This document shows positions 8,975 to 17,655 of a stretch of 64,000 nt of DNA, one piece after another. Each line of letters opens with the position of its first letter. Within the stretch, counting starts at the first letter, position 1. A program made the position numbers and the translations under genes. Origin of the DNA: Hypericibacter sp963696655 (GTDB lineage: Bacteria; Pseudomonadota; Alphaproteobacteria; Dongiales; Dongiaceae); contig CAVOLB010000123.1 in NCBI GenBank assembly GCA_963696655.1, forward strand, positions 6,086 through 70,085. Direction: 5' to 3'. The notes below the pieces were generated by a model. That model made no database searches, was not told the DNA's origin, and was given only the letters and a program-made list of their open reading frames with translations.

Positions 8975-9105
8975 CCTCTCCACCCGCGCAGCGGGGGAGA
9001 GGTTAGGCGAGGGGGGCCTCGATGATGGGCGAGGTGGTCAGGGATTCGCTCTTTTCTGCAGCCGCCCCCTCACCCTGCCCTCTCCCCCACCTTGTGGGGG
9101 AGAGG
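8975..9105. repeat. Two extragenic hairpins between convergent genes
   Basis: One hairpin at 8975-9002 has arms beginning CCTCTCC and ending GGAGAGG. The second at 9079-9105 has a perfect 12-bp stem, CCTCTCCCCCAC and GTGGGGGAGAGG, around a three-base loop. They sit between the converging ABC ATPase and three-domain Rid genes and could terminate transcription from both sides. They resemble the C/G-rich extragenic repeats found elsewhere in the window. Confidence 0.65.
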
Positions 9106-9144
9106 AAAGAAAAGACGGCGATGACATGCGCCGACAAGCTCGAC

Positions 9145-10377
9145 TCACCCCACCATGGCGACGATTTCGATTTCGATCACCATCTTCTCATAGGCGAGGA
9201 AGGGCAGCGGGATCCCGGTCGTGGCGGGGCCAGGTTCGGTGAAGCAGGCCGACCGCACGCTCAGATTCTTGTGCAGTTGCTCGCCCGAAGCGCCGCCTTC
9301 ATAGAAGGCCGTCACCTTGACGACGTCGTCGAAACCCGCACCGAAGCCCGCGAGAACGCGGCGGATATTCTCCATCGCGATCCGGGTCTGCGCCACCAGC
9401 TCGCCCGGCTCGATCACCTGGCCCTGGGGCGTGAGCGCCACCTGGCCGCCCAGATAGATCATCGGCCCGCAACGGATTCCATGCTTGTAGGGAAGATGGA
9501 TCGGCCAGTCCCAATGGCCCTCGGGCCAGACATGGGAGCGCGGCAGATGACGACCGTCGCTGCCGAGCATCGCGGTGATCTCGCTGCGCGTCATCAGACC
9601 CGGCAAGGCGTGACGCGGCAGTGGCAGGCCGGTGGCTGCCGGCCCCGGCTCGGTGAAATAGCGCGCCCGCACGCGCGCGGCCCCTTCCCAATCGGCGAAC
9701 TGGCCCCCGCCGGCATAGTAGGTGTTGATCTTGACGGCATCGTCATGCGCGGCGCCGAAGCCGTGCAGCACCTCGCCGATGCGGTCCATCACGATCTGGC
9801 TCTGGCGGACGATATCGCCCTTCGCGATCACGGTACCGGTCTCGTCGACGGCGCTGAGACCGCCGACGAAGATCATCTCGCCGCAACGAAGGCCGTGGGA
9901 GAGCGGCGCCGGCAAGGGGGCGGCACCACGCAGCGCGATGCCCTGGCGCTCCAGCCGGCGCCCGTCGGCGCCCCGCATCGCCACAGCTTCGATCTCGACC
10001 AGCATCCCCGGATAGGCCAGGGCCGGCAGCGGCACCGCCGTGATCACGGGTCCGGGTGCGCCGCCAGGCAATTGTCGTGCGACATCGGCCAGGAACCGGT
10101 GCTCGTCGCGGCTGCCGTCGTTCTGATAAAACGCGATCAACTTGACCAGATCGCCCAGATCGGCCCCCAGGCCGCGCAGGACCTTGTCGAGGCTGGCCAT
10201 GACGGCGACGGTCTGGGTGGCGAGATCGCCCGCATGCTGGACCTTGCCGCTGCTGTCGAGATCGACCTGGCCGCCCACGAAGATCATCTCGCCGCAGCGG
10301 ATGCCATGCTTGTGCGAGACATGGATCGGCCAATCCCAATGCCCTTCCGGCCAGCAATGCGTGCGAGACAGCGCCAT
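9145..10377 (-). CDS. Three-domain Rid (YjgF/YER057c/UK114) family protein
   Basis: The 410-residue protein has three consecutive RidA-like domains at about residues 10-135, 150-270 and 283-408. Domains 1 and 3 share WPEGHWDWPIH and KHGIRCG; domain 2 shares HGLRCGEMIFVGG with domain 1. Classical RidA hydrolyses reactive enamines/imines with an arginine near the end of the domain. At the equivalent place these domains read PGPVITAVPLP, PGPAATGLPLP and PGPATTGIPLP, so the arginine is absent and imine deaminase activity is doubtful. Position opposite a polyamine-type transporter cluster suggests a role in amine or guanidino catabolism. Confidence 0.85.
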   Translation of the reverse strand: MALSRTHCWPEGHWDWPIHVSHKHGIRCGEMIFVGGQVDLDSSGKVQHAGDLATQTVAVMASLDKVLRGLGADLGDLVKLIAFYQNDGSRDEHRFLADVARQLPGGAPGPVITAVPLPALAYPGMLVEIEAVAMRGADGRRLERQGIALRGAAPLPAPLSHGLRCGEMIFVGGLSAVDETGTVIAKGDIVRQSQIVMDRIGEVLHGFGAAHDDAVKINTYYAGGGQFADWEGAARVRARYFTEPGPAATGLPLPRHALPGLMTRSEITAMLGSDGRHLPRSHVWPEGHWDWPIHLPYKHGIRCGPMIYLGGQVALTPQGQVIEPGELVAQTRIAMENIRRVLAGFGAGFDDVVKVTAFYEGGASGEQLHKNLSVRSACFTEPGPATTGIPLPFLAYEKMVIEIEIVAMVG

Positions 10378-10532
10378 GATCCGGTATTCCTTTCGTCGAG
10401 AGCGGCAAATTGGACCGCTGCCCTTGGCGTTCCGAGCTCACGAGTGATAGGATTCGAGCCAGTCCGCAGTCGGGCGGCATTCCTCATTCGGTGAGGCATA
10501 GAAACATAATCCGACATGCTTAGGGAGGTCTC

Positions 10533-11648
10533 ATGACTGCACAGCGTTTTGCCCAGGATTCCGTCGAGGTGGCGCTCGCCAACCTGAAGGCCGGCCGGAT
10601 CAGCCGCCGCACCTTCCTTGCCGCCAGCGCGCTTGCGGGTGCCGGGGCCGTTGCTTTGTCGTCGGGCGATCTGCTCGCCGCCGGCAAGCCCAAACAGATC
10701 GTCCATGCCAACTGGGGCGGCGACGCCGTCCGCTGCACGGGCGACATCTACGGCAAGGCCTTCACCGCGAAGACCGGCGTGCCGGTCGTGGTGGACGGGT
10801 CCGGCCCGCTCGAAGGCAGCATCAAGGCGATGGTCGAAGCCAAGAACGTCACTTGGGATTGCTGCGACGCCGATTTCTTCTCGGTCCTGCGCATGGGCCG
10901 CGTCAACGAGCTCGAAGCCGTCGATTATTCGATCGTCGATCGCGCCGGCTATATCGCGCCCTACACCCATGACTACGGCGTGCTGGGCTACTGGTATAGC
11001 TATGTCATGACCTGGGACACCGAGAAGGTGGGCAAGGCGGCGCCGACCTGGGCGGACTTCTTCAATGTCGAGAAGTATCCCGGCAAGCGCACCATGTACA
11101 AATACATGAACGGTGCGATCGAGGCGGCACTCCTCGCCGACGGCGTCGCGCCCGACAAGCTCTATCCGCTCGATGTCGACCGCGGCTTGGCCAAGATCGA
11201 GAAGATCAAGGACCATATCGTGTTCTGGGATTCGGGCGCGTCGAGCCAGCAGATGTTCCTGGACGGCGAGGTCGTCATGGGCAGCCTCTGGCAGACCCGC
11301 AGCCAGTTGCTCAAGCAGGACACCAAGGGCCGCGTCGACTGGACCTTCGACCAGGGCAATGCCTGCCCGGCCGCCTGGGTGATTCCGAAAGGCAATCCGG
11401 CGGGGCGCGAATGGGCCAACCGCTGGCTCGCCAATCTCCAGACTCCCGAGCTGCAGCTCGAGGTCATGCGTTGTTACGGCCAGGGCCCGGCCAATCCGGC
11501 GACCTATGACATCATGTCGGCCGACGAGAAGGCGATCACGCCGGGCACCGCGGAGAATCTGAAGAAGCAGATCCCGCTCGATTCCGAGTATTTCGCCAAG
11601 CATTACGACGACGTGCTCAACGCCTTCCTCGACATGATCTCGGCCTGA
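10533..11648 (+). CDS. Extracellular solute-binding protein (spermidine/putrescine type)
   Basis: The 371-residue periplasmic binding protein has a twin-arginine signal (RISRRTFLAASALAGAGAVA). The mature part resembles PotD/PotF-type family 1 binding proteins (QIVHANWGGD, TWADFFNVEKYPGKR, NPAGREWANRWLANLQTPE). It probably delivers a cationic or guanidino solute to the two permeases that follow. The ATG at 10533 is preceded by AGGGAGG. About 155 bp separate it from the divergent Rid gene, a likely promoter region. Confidence 0.92.
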   Translation: MTAQRFAQDSVEVALANLKAGRISRRTFLAASALAGAGAVALSSGDLLAAGKPKQIVHANWGGDAVRCTGDIYGKAFTAKTGVPVVVDGSGPLEGSIKAMVEAKNVTWDCCDADFFSVLRMGRVNELEAVDYSIVDRAGYIAPYTHDYGVLGYWYSYVMTWDTEKVGKAAPTWADFFNVEKYPGKRTMYKYMNGAIEAALLADGVAPDKLYPLDVDRGLAKIEKIKDHIVFWDSGASSQQMFLDGEVVMGSLWQTRSQLLKQDTKGRVDWTFDQGNACPAAWVIPKGNPAGREWANRWLANLQTPELQLEVMRCYGQGPANPATYDIMSADEKAITPGTAENLKKQIPLDSEYFAKHYDDVLNAFLDMISA

Positions 11649-11691
11649 TCGCCGGATCTTCGAGGACCGCTGCGGCGGTCACGAAGGAAGC

Positions 11692-12579
11692 ATGAGCTCA
11701 GGCACAGGGACGATCGCCCTGGAAGGAATGGATCCGCGGGGGAAACAACCCTCGCGGATCAATCCCTATTGGGTGCTGGTCCTGCCGCTCGTGCTGTTCC
11801 TGCTCGTTCTCTATCTCTATCCGATCGGCCAGGTGCTCTGGATCAGCTTCTCCGATCCCGAGGTCGGGCTGCAGAACTACGAACGGCTCGTCACCAACCG
11901 CGGCATCCTCAAGATGCTCGGCAACACGTTTCGCATCTGTCTGATCACCACCAGCATCAGCCTGGTGCTCGGCTATCTCATCGCCTATGCCATGGCGCAT
12001 GTAACCGACCGGCACCGGATCTGGATCCTGATGTTCGTGCTGGTGCCGTTCTGGGTGTCGGTACTGGCGCGCGCCTTCTCCTGGGTCGTGCTGCTGCATG
12101 ACAACGGCATCATCAATCGCGCGCTGATGGATTGGGGCGTCATCTCCGAGCCGATCCACCTGGTGCGCAACGAGCTGGGCGTGCTGATCGGCATGGTCCA
12201 TTACATGATTCCCTACGCCGTCCTGCCGCTCTATGCGAACCTGCGCGGCATCGATCCGCGCCTCGTCAGCGCCGCGCGCGGGCTGGGCGCCGGCCCGTTC
12301 GAATCCTTCTGGCGCGTCTATCTCCCCTTGAGCCTGCCCGGCATCGCCGGCGCAGGCCTGCTGGTCTTCATCCTGACGCTCGGATTCTTCGTCACGCCCT
12401 CGATCCTCGGCGGCGGCAAGACCCTGATGATCGCCGAATATGTCAGCGTCCAGATCCTCCAGACCGTGCGCTGGGGCGTCGGTTCCATGCTGGCCATGGT
12501 GCTGCTGGTGCTGGTGTTCCTGGTTTTCGCCGTGATGTCGCGGGTGGTCGATCTGCGCACCATGTTCGGGGCCAAGTGA
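11692..12579 (+). CDS. ABC transporter permease (PotB-like)
   Basis: The 295-residue inner-membrane protein has about six membrane segments. The first is VLVLPLVLFLLVLYLYPIGQ. The cytoplasmic EAA loop is recognisable as RLVSAARGLGAGPFESFWRV, which docks on the ATPase. It lies 43 bp after the binding-protein gene and 13 bp before the second permease, consistent with one operon. Confidence 0.93.
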   Translation: MSSGTGTIALEGMDPRGKQPSRINPYWVLVLPLVLFLLVLYLYPIGQVLWISFSDPEVGLQNYERLVTNRGILKMLGNTFRICLITTSISLVLGYLIAYAMAHVTDRHRIWILMFVLVPFWVSVLARAFSWVVLLHDNGIINRALMDWGVISEPIHLVRNELGVLIGMVHYMIPYAVLPLYANLRGIDPRLVSAARGLGAGPFESFWRVYLPLSLPGIAGAGLLVFILTLGFFVTPSILGGGKTLMIAEYVSVQILQTVRWGVGSMLAMVLLVLVFLVFAVMSRVVDLRTMFGAK

Positions 12580-12592
12580 TGGGGGCCGGGCA

Positions 12593-13411
12593 ATGAGCGA
12601 GGGCTATGGCTGGCGCTTCAGGATCGTGCTGGCGGGCGCCTGGGTCGTGCTGCTGTTCCTGCTGGTGCCGATCTTCGTCTCGGCACCGATCTCGCTGACG
12701 CCCGATCGATTCCTGACGCTGCCCAAGGACGGCGTCAGCCTGCGCAATTACGAGAACCTGTTCACGAACCCCGACTGGACCTCGAGCATCTGGCAGAGCT
12801 TCGTCATCGCCGTCGTCTCGACCGTGATCGCCACCAGCCTCGGCACGCTCTGCGCGGTCGGGCTCTGGCGCATCGCCAGCCGATGGTCAGAGGTGGTGCG
12901 GGGGTTCGTGCTGCTGCCGATCATCATCCCCTCGATCGTGTCGGCCCTCGCCTTCTACCGCATCTTCGTCGATCTGGGGCTGCTCGACAGCTATCCGGGC
13001 GTCATCATGGCCCATGCGGTGCTGGCGGTGCCCTATGTCGTGATCACCGTCTCGACCTCGCTCGCCAATTTCGATCTCCGGCTCGAGCAGGCCGCGCGCA
13101 ATCTCGGCGCCAACATGAAACAGACATTACGGATGGTGATCCTGCCCTGCATCGCGCCCGGCGTGCTGGCGGGCGCCGTCTTCGCCTTCATCTCGTCCTG
13201 GGACGAGATCGTGGTGACGCTCTTCATCTCCAAGCTCAACATCTTCACCCTGCCGCGGCGCATGTGGAGCGGCATCCGCGACCAGGCCGACCCGACCATC
13301 GCCGCTTGCGCGACGACCCTCATCTTCCTGACCATCCTGGTGATCGGCTCGCAGATGTGGCTGCGCGCCCGGCGCCTTCGGGCGCAGTCCCAGGCCGAAG
13401 GCGCGGCCTGA
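12593..13411 (+). CDS. ABC transporter permease (PotC-like)
   Basis: The 272-residue second permease has a first segment with AWVVLLFLLVPIFVSAPI and an EAA loop LEQAARNLGANMKQTLRMVI. Together with the upstream permease it forms the membrane channel of a spermidine/putrescine-type importer. The M20-family gene follows closely. Confidence 0.93.
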   Translation: MSEGYGWRFRIVLAGAWVVLLFLLVPIFVSAPISLTPDRFLTLPKDGVSLRNYENLFTNPDWTSSIWQSFVIAVVSTVIATSLGTLCAVGLWRIASRWSEVVRGFVLLPIIIPSIVSALAFYRIFVDLGLLDSYPGVIMAHAVLAVPYVVITVSTSLANFDLRLEQAARNLGANMKQTLRMVILPCIAPGVLAGAVFAFISSWDEIVVTLFISKLNIFTLPRRMWSGIRDQADPTIAACATTLIFLTILVIGSQMWLRARRLRAQSQAEGAA

Positions 13412-13442
13412 ACCCGATCCTGAGCCCCTGAGGAGACCGACC

Positions 13443-13544
13443 ATGCCCGACGATCGTCCGAGCCAGACCGCGGCGCGGTCCTGGAGCTCCAGCGGCCATG
13501 ACCATGGCCAAGCAGACCGCGTTCGACTGGGTCAAGGCGCATGA
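13443..13544 (+). CDS. Possible 33-codon upstream ORF overlapping the M20 gene start
   Basis: An ATG at 13443 sits a few bases after a strong Shine-Dalgarno sequence (AGGAG at 13431-13435). It reads 33 codons in a different frame, ending at 13544 inside the M20 gene. The M20 ATG at 13498 has no convincing ribosome-binding site and no earlier in-frame start exists after the stop at 13429. Either this short ORF couples translation to the M20 gene, or a small insertion/deletion displaced the true start. Confidence 0.35.
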   Translation: MPDDRPSQTAARSWSSSGHDHGQADRVRLGQGA

Positions 13545-15072
13545 GGGCTGGCTCTCGAAGCGCCACACCGAGGTCTGGAACTTCCACGAGACCGCCTGGC
13601 GCGAATACAAGTCCGCCGCCTGGTATGTGAAGCTCCTGCGCGAGCAGGGCTTCGATGTCGAGGAAGGCACCGCCACCATGCCGACGGCGTTCCGCGCCAC
13701 CTTCGGCAAGGGCAAGCCCGTCATCGCCACCTTTGCCGAATATGACGCGGTCCCGGCCAACAGCCAGGATCCGGTGCCCTACGAGAAGCCGCGCGACGGC
13801 GTTCATCGCTATGCCGCCGGCCATACCGATCCGCATTCGGCGCTGGGGCTGGGCGCGCTGGGCGGAATTCTGGCCGCCAAAGCCGCCATGCAAAAGCATG
13901 GGCTTCCGGGCACCCTCGTGATCTTCGGCGAGCCGGCGGAGAAAGTCTGCGGCTCGAAGCCGGTCCATGCCGCCCATGGCTATTACGACCATCTCGACGC
14001 GGCGGTGAGCTTCCACCCGGCCTTCACCCCCTCCCATACCAACACCGCCATCTGGGATACCCATTGCGGGGCCTATTGGAGCCGGATGTACAGCTTCGAA
14101 TGCCCGCATCCCGAAACCTGGAACGGCATGGGCGTGGGCGACGGGGCTTCCGCCCATACCTCGGCGCGGGCTCCCGGGGCCATCGATGCCGTCTGCCTCA
14201 TGTATATGACGAGCAAGATGACCAAGGAGGCGATGCTGCCGCATACCGGCACCTGGACCATCAACGAGGCGATCCTCGCCGCGGGCCAGGCAACGGCCGA
14301 CAATCTCGCGCCCAATTTCAGCCAGATCCAATATTCCAGCCGTTCCCCGACGCTCGCGATGCAGGAGCGGATCTTCGCCATCCTCGACAACAATGCCGAC
14401 CATGTGGCGCAGATCACCCATTGCACGGTGCGCAAGGAATGGGTGACCAAGACCCGGCCCGGATTGCCGAACTATGCGATGACGACGCTCACCTACGCCA
14501 ATCTGATGCTGGCGGGCACGCCGCAATGGGGCGAGGACGCGAAGAAGTTCGGCCGCGAGATCCAGCGCAATCTGGGGCTGACGCCGATGGCGGAGCCGAT
14601 GCATCCGGCCATGTCGGCGCTGGTCGATCCGGAGGAGGACGAGGCGCGCATGCGCGCGATCCTGCCGCCCTGGCAGAAGAACTACACCTCGGACGACTAC
14701 ACCGATTACACGTGGCATTGCCCGACCTCGCGCCTCTATGTCGGACGCGCGATGCTGGCCTCGCCGAAGCCGGGCTTCCAATATCCGAACTGGGCCTGGA
14801 ACGCGATGGGCGGCTATCCCGCCACGATCGATCCGACCATCTTCAGCGCGGCGCGCGCGATCGGCGGGACGCTGGTGGATCTCGTGAGCGACCCGCAGAC
14901 CGTGGCGGCGGCGCAGGCCGAGTTCCGCGAGCGCACCGGCGGCGGCGTCGGCGGCACGCAATGGGTGCCGCCGCTCCTGCCGCGCAACTTCCCGGCGCCG
15001 ATCCATTATCGCTGGCCGGAATATGTCTCGACGCCGCGCGGCGAGGAATGGTGGATTCCGCAGGGCGCCTGA
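13498..15072 (+). CDS. M20 family amidohydrolase (AbgB-like)
   Basis: The 524-residue protein resembles p-aminobenzoyl-glutamate/amino-acid amidohydrolases of family M20D (FAEYDAVPANSQDP, GLGALGG, HPAFTPSHTNTAIWDTHCG). The metal site is unusual: where AbgB-like enzymes have GHACGHN this one reads GHTDPHS, and the PAEE glutamate pair is PAEKVCGSK. The family hydrolyses amide bonds of N-acyl amino acids, suggesting processing of the compound imported by the preceding transporter; whether it is active needs testing. The start is discussed with the overlapping short ORF at 13443. Confidence 0.82.
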   Translation: MTMAKQTAFDWVKAHEGWLSKRHTEVWNFHETAWREYKSAAWYVKLLREQGFDVEEGTATMPTAFRATFGKGKPVIATFAEYDAVPANSQDPVPYEKPRDGVHRYAAGHTDPHSALGLGALGGILAAKAAMQKHGLPGTLVIFGEPAEKVCGSKPVHAAHGYYDHLDAAVSFHPAFTPSHTNTAIWDTHCGAYWSRMYSFECPHPETWNGMGVGDGASAHTSARAPGAIDAVCLMYMTSKMTKEAMLPHTGTWTINEAILAAGQATADNLAPNFSQIQYSSRSPTLAMQERIFAILDNNADHVAQITHCTVRKEWVTKTRPGLPNYAMTTLTYANLMLAGTPQWGEDAKKFGREIQRNLGLTPMAEPMHPAMSALVDPEEDEARMRAILPPWQKNYTSDDYTDYTWHCPTSRLYVGRAMLASPKPGFQYPNWAWNAMGGYPATIDPTIFSAARAIGGTLVDLVSDPQTVAAAQAEFRERTGGGVGGTQWVPPLLPRNFPAPIHYRWPEYVSTPRGEEWWIPQGA

Positions 15073-15088
15073 ACCCGGTTCATCGGAA

Positions 15089-16310
15089 ATGCAGCAATCT
15101 TCAGTTCCGGCCGCGGTCGGCAGCGGCCGGCTCGGCTGGCTCGACGACATCCGTGTGCTGGCGGGGCTGCTGATCGTCTTCTTCCATGCCAGCCTCGCCT
15201 ATAGCGGCGGCAATTGGTGGTATGTCGGCGACGCCAGCCGCGCCGAGTGGCTGCAGCCTTTCTTCTCGCTGCTGCGGCCGCTGGCGCTGGGGCTGTTCTT
15301 CCTCGCCGCCGGCTATCTTCTGCCGGGCGCACTCGAGCGCCACGGCCCGCGCCTCTTTCTCAAGCAAAGGCTGATCCGCCTGGGGATCCCGCTGCCGGTC
15401 GGGCTGCTGCTGGTCTTCCCGATCCTGATGTATGCCTACTACGTCAATTTCCGCGGACTTGGCCCGATCGATTTCGGCAGCTATCTCTGGCGCATCTATG
15501 TCGGCATCGGCGGCCACCACCCCGTCGGGCTGGACGGGGCCGAGCTGGCCGGATTACCAGCTGGGCCATCTCTGGTTCCTGGAATCGCTGCTGATCTACA
15601 GCGCCCTCTATGTCACCGCGGATGCCCTCTGGCGGCGCTGGAAACGGCGCAAGGGCCGGACCGAGTCGGAGACGGTGCCGGGCGCACGACCGCTGCCCGA
15701 CCTGCTCAATGTCGCCATCGTGGTGGTCGGCATCGGCCATCTCGATTTCCTGATGCGCATGCATGAGCCGCTCTATCACTGGCGGGCGATTATCGGCGTC
15801 TGGCAGGTGCATCTGGCGGACATGCCGCGCGAGGCCCTCTGCTTCCTGCTCGGCACCATGGCGGCACGCCGCGGCTGGGCCGAGGCCCTGCCCTCGCGCA
15901 TCGGCAAACCCGTCCTCGCGGCCGGCATGGCCGCTTTCCTCGCGGTTGTCGTCGCCGAGCTTGCCGGCATTCCGGTCTTCATCGCCGGCGGGGCCACGCT
16001 CCATGCCTGGCTTTACGCCATCGCCGAAACGTTTATTCTGGGGCTGCTGGCCTTGGGCCTGATCGTCACGTTGCGCGATCGACGACGGCCCCGCCCCCCA
16101 CGCGGGCGTGAGTGCCTCATCGCCAACAATTACGGCGTCTATCTGCTCCATCTGCCGATCCTGGTCGCGCTGCAATACGGGCTGCGCGGGCTCGATCTGC
16201 CCGGCTTCGTGAAATGGCTCCTGGCGGGTGCCGCCGCGCTGCTGCTGTCGCTTCTGCTGAGCGATCGCCTGCGCCGCCTGCCGGGTTTTCGCAAGGTGCT
16301 CCAGGCATGA
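15089..16310 (+). pseudogene. Acyltransferase 3 family membrane protein, frameshifted
   Basis: The coding signal starts at ATG 15089 (LGWLDDIRVLAGLLIVFFHA, typical of the acyltransferase-3/OpgC family). It stays in that frame to roughly 15510-15545, then continues in another frame as SWPDYQLGHLWFLESLLIYS to the stop at 16310. The two halves together give a full-length ten-helix protein, so one single-base change separates them from an intact gene. The shift lies in a C/G-rich stretch and may be a real mutation or a sequencing error. The last four bases overlap the next gene (ATGA). Confidence 0.8.
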
Positions 16311-17605
16311 ACACCGACATCCTCGCGCCCGGCTTCAAGGCCGAACCCTATTGGTGGGAGGCGGCCCCCCGGCCCCGATCCAACCCGAAGCCCCTGCCGG
16401 TGAAATGCGACGTGGCCATCGTCGGCTCGGGCTATACCGGCCTGACCGCCGCGCTCAATCTGGCGCGCGCCGGCCGCCATGTGGTGGTGCTGGAAGCCGA
16501 AGCGGCCGGAGCCGGCGCCAGCTCGCGCAACGCGGGCTTCGTCGGCCGCGCGCTGGTGCCCGATTTCGCCGACCTGATCGACAGCGTCGGGCTCAACCGG
16601 GCCAAGACGCTCTATGGCGAGGTCTGGGCCGCCTACGACCAGGTCTACCGCGTGGTCGAGGCAGAGAAGATCGACTGCCAGCTCGAGCGCTGCGGCCGTT
16701 TCATCCCGGTCTTCTCCCAGCGCCAGTATGAATCCTTCGCCCGCAAGCTCGAGATCCAGCGCCGCCATCTGGGCGAGGAATTCGAGATGGTGCCGAAATC
16801 GCGCCAGCATCTCCATCTCGGCACCGAGCTCTATCAGGGCGGCAGCTACGGGCCCGACCGCGGCGCGATCCACCCGGCGCTCTATCACCAGGGATTGCTG
16901 GCGAGCGCGCGGGCGGCGGGCGTCGCGGTCCACGATCTGACCGCCGTGACGTCGCTCGATTTCTGGCCCGACAAGGTGACCCTGCAGACGACGCGGGGCG
17001 GCATCGCGGCGCGCGACGTCGTCATCGCCACCAACGGCTATACCGGCGGCCTGACCCCGGCGCTGCGGCGGCGGGTGGTGCCGTTCCACGGCTTCATGAT
17101 CGCGACCGAGCCGCTGGCGCCCGAGCGCCTGGCCCGGATCCTGCCCAACCCTCGCATCGTCGAGGATTACCGGATGAACATCGATTTCCTGCGGCTCTCG
17201 CCCGACCGCTCGCGCCTGCTCTTCGGCGGGCGCACCGGCGGGCCCGCGCGCGACCTCAAGGCCAAGGCGGCGATCCTGCATCGCCGGCTGGTTCGGCTCT
17301 TTCCCGATCTGGCCGGGACCCGGATCAGCCATGCCTGGACCGGACGCTGCGCCGCCAGCTTCGATGTCCTGCCGCATATCGGCCGGAAGGACCGGGTGCA
17401 TTACGCGCTGGGCTACAACTATATGGGCATCCCGATGGGGAGCTGGCTCGGCCTCAAGCTGGCCCGCCGGATCCTGGGCGCGGCCGACAGGGCAACGGCC
17501 TTCGACGACCTGCCGTTCCCGACCCGTTTCTATCATCGCGGCAAGGCTTGGTTCGTACCCCTGGCGATGGCCTGGTTCGATCTCAAGGACCGGCTCGAGC
17601 GCTGA
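16307..17605 (+). CDS. FAD-dependent amine/amino-acid oxidase (DadA/PuuB-like)
   Basis: The 432-residue protein has an N-terminal Rossmann motif VAIVGSGYTGLTAALNLARAG (about residues 36-56), the GASSRNAGFVG segment typical of glycine-oxidase/DadA enzymes, and a C-terminal FAD-contacting NYMGIPMGSWLGLKLARR. Such enzymes oxidise primary or secondary amines to imines with O2 or quinone; gamma-glutamylputrescine-type substrates are plausible given the upstream polyamine-type transporter. The start overlaps the preceding gene by four bases. A 166-bp part of the 3' end recurs at 31772-31945. Confidence 0.9.
   Translation: MNTDILAPGFKAEPYWWEAAPRPRSNPKPLPVKCDVAIVGSGYTGLTAALNLARAGRHVVVLEAEAAGAGASSRNAGFVGRALVPDFADLIDSVGLNRAKTLYGEVWAAYDQVYRVVEAEKIDCQLERCGRFIPVFSQRQYESFARKLEIQRRHLGEEFEMVPKSRQHLHLGTELYQGGSYGPDRGAIHPALYHQGLLASARAAGVAVHDLTAVTSLDFWPDKVTLQTTRGGIAARDVVIATNGYTGGLTPALRRRVVPFHGFMIATEPLAPERLARILPNPRIVEDYRMNIDFLRLSPDRSRLLFGGRTGGPARDLKAKAAILHRRLVRLFPDLAGTRISHAWTGRCAASFDVLPHIGRKDRVHYALGYNYMGIPMGSWLGLKLARRILGAADRATAFDDLPFPTRFYHRGKAWFVPLAMAWFDLKDRLER
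17349..17514 (+). repeat. Left copy of 166-bp direct repeat bounding the catabolic block
   Basis: This part of the FAD oxidase gene is identical to 31772-31945 except for an 8-bp tandem duplication in the right copy. Both copies have the same orientation. Downstream of the identical core the two copies diverge (16 differences in 91 bases by eye); upstream there is no similarity. The arrangement suggests single-crossover integration of the intervening ~14 kb. Confidence 0.85.
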
Positions 17606-17655
17606 CCGGGGCCTGCGAAGGCTGGATTCGAGAAGAAGGACTGGCCGCCCCCGCC

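Noticed and set aside
13033..15150. 705-codon minus-strand frame over the permease and M20 genes
   Set aside because: Low-complexity, Arg/Gly/His-rich translation typical of a shadow of the opposite strand; no motifs.
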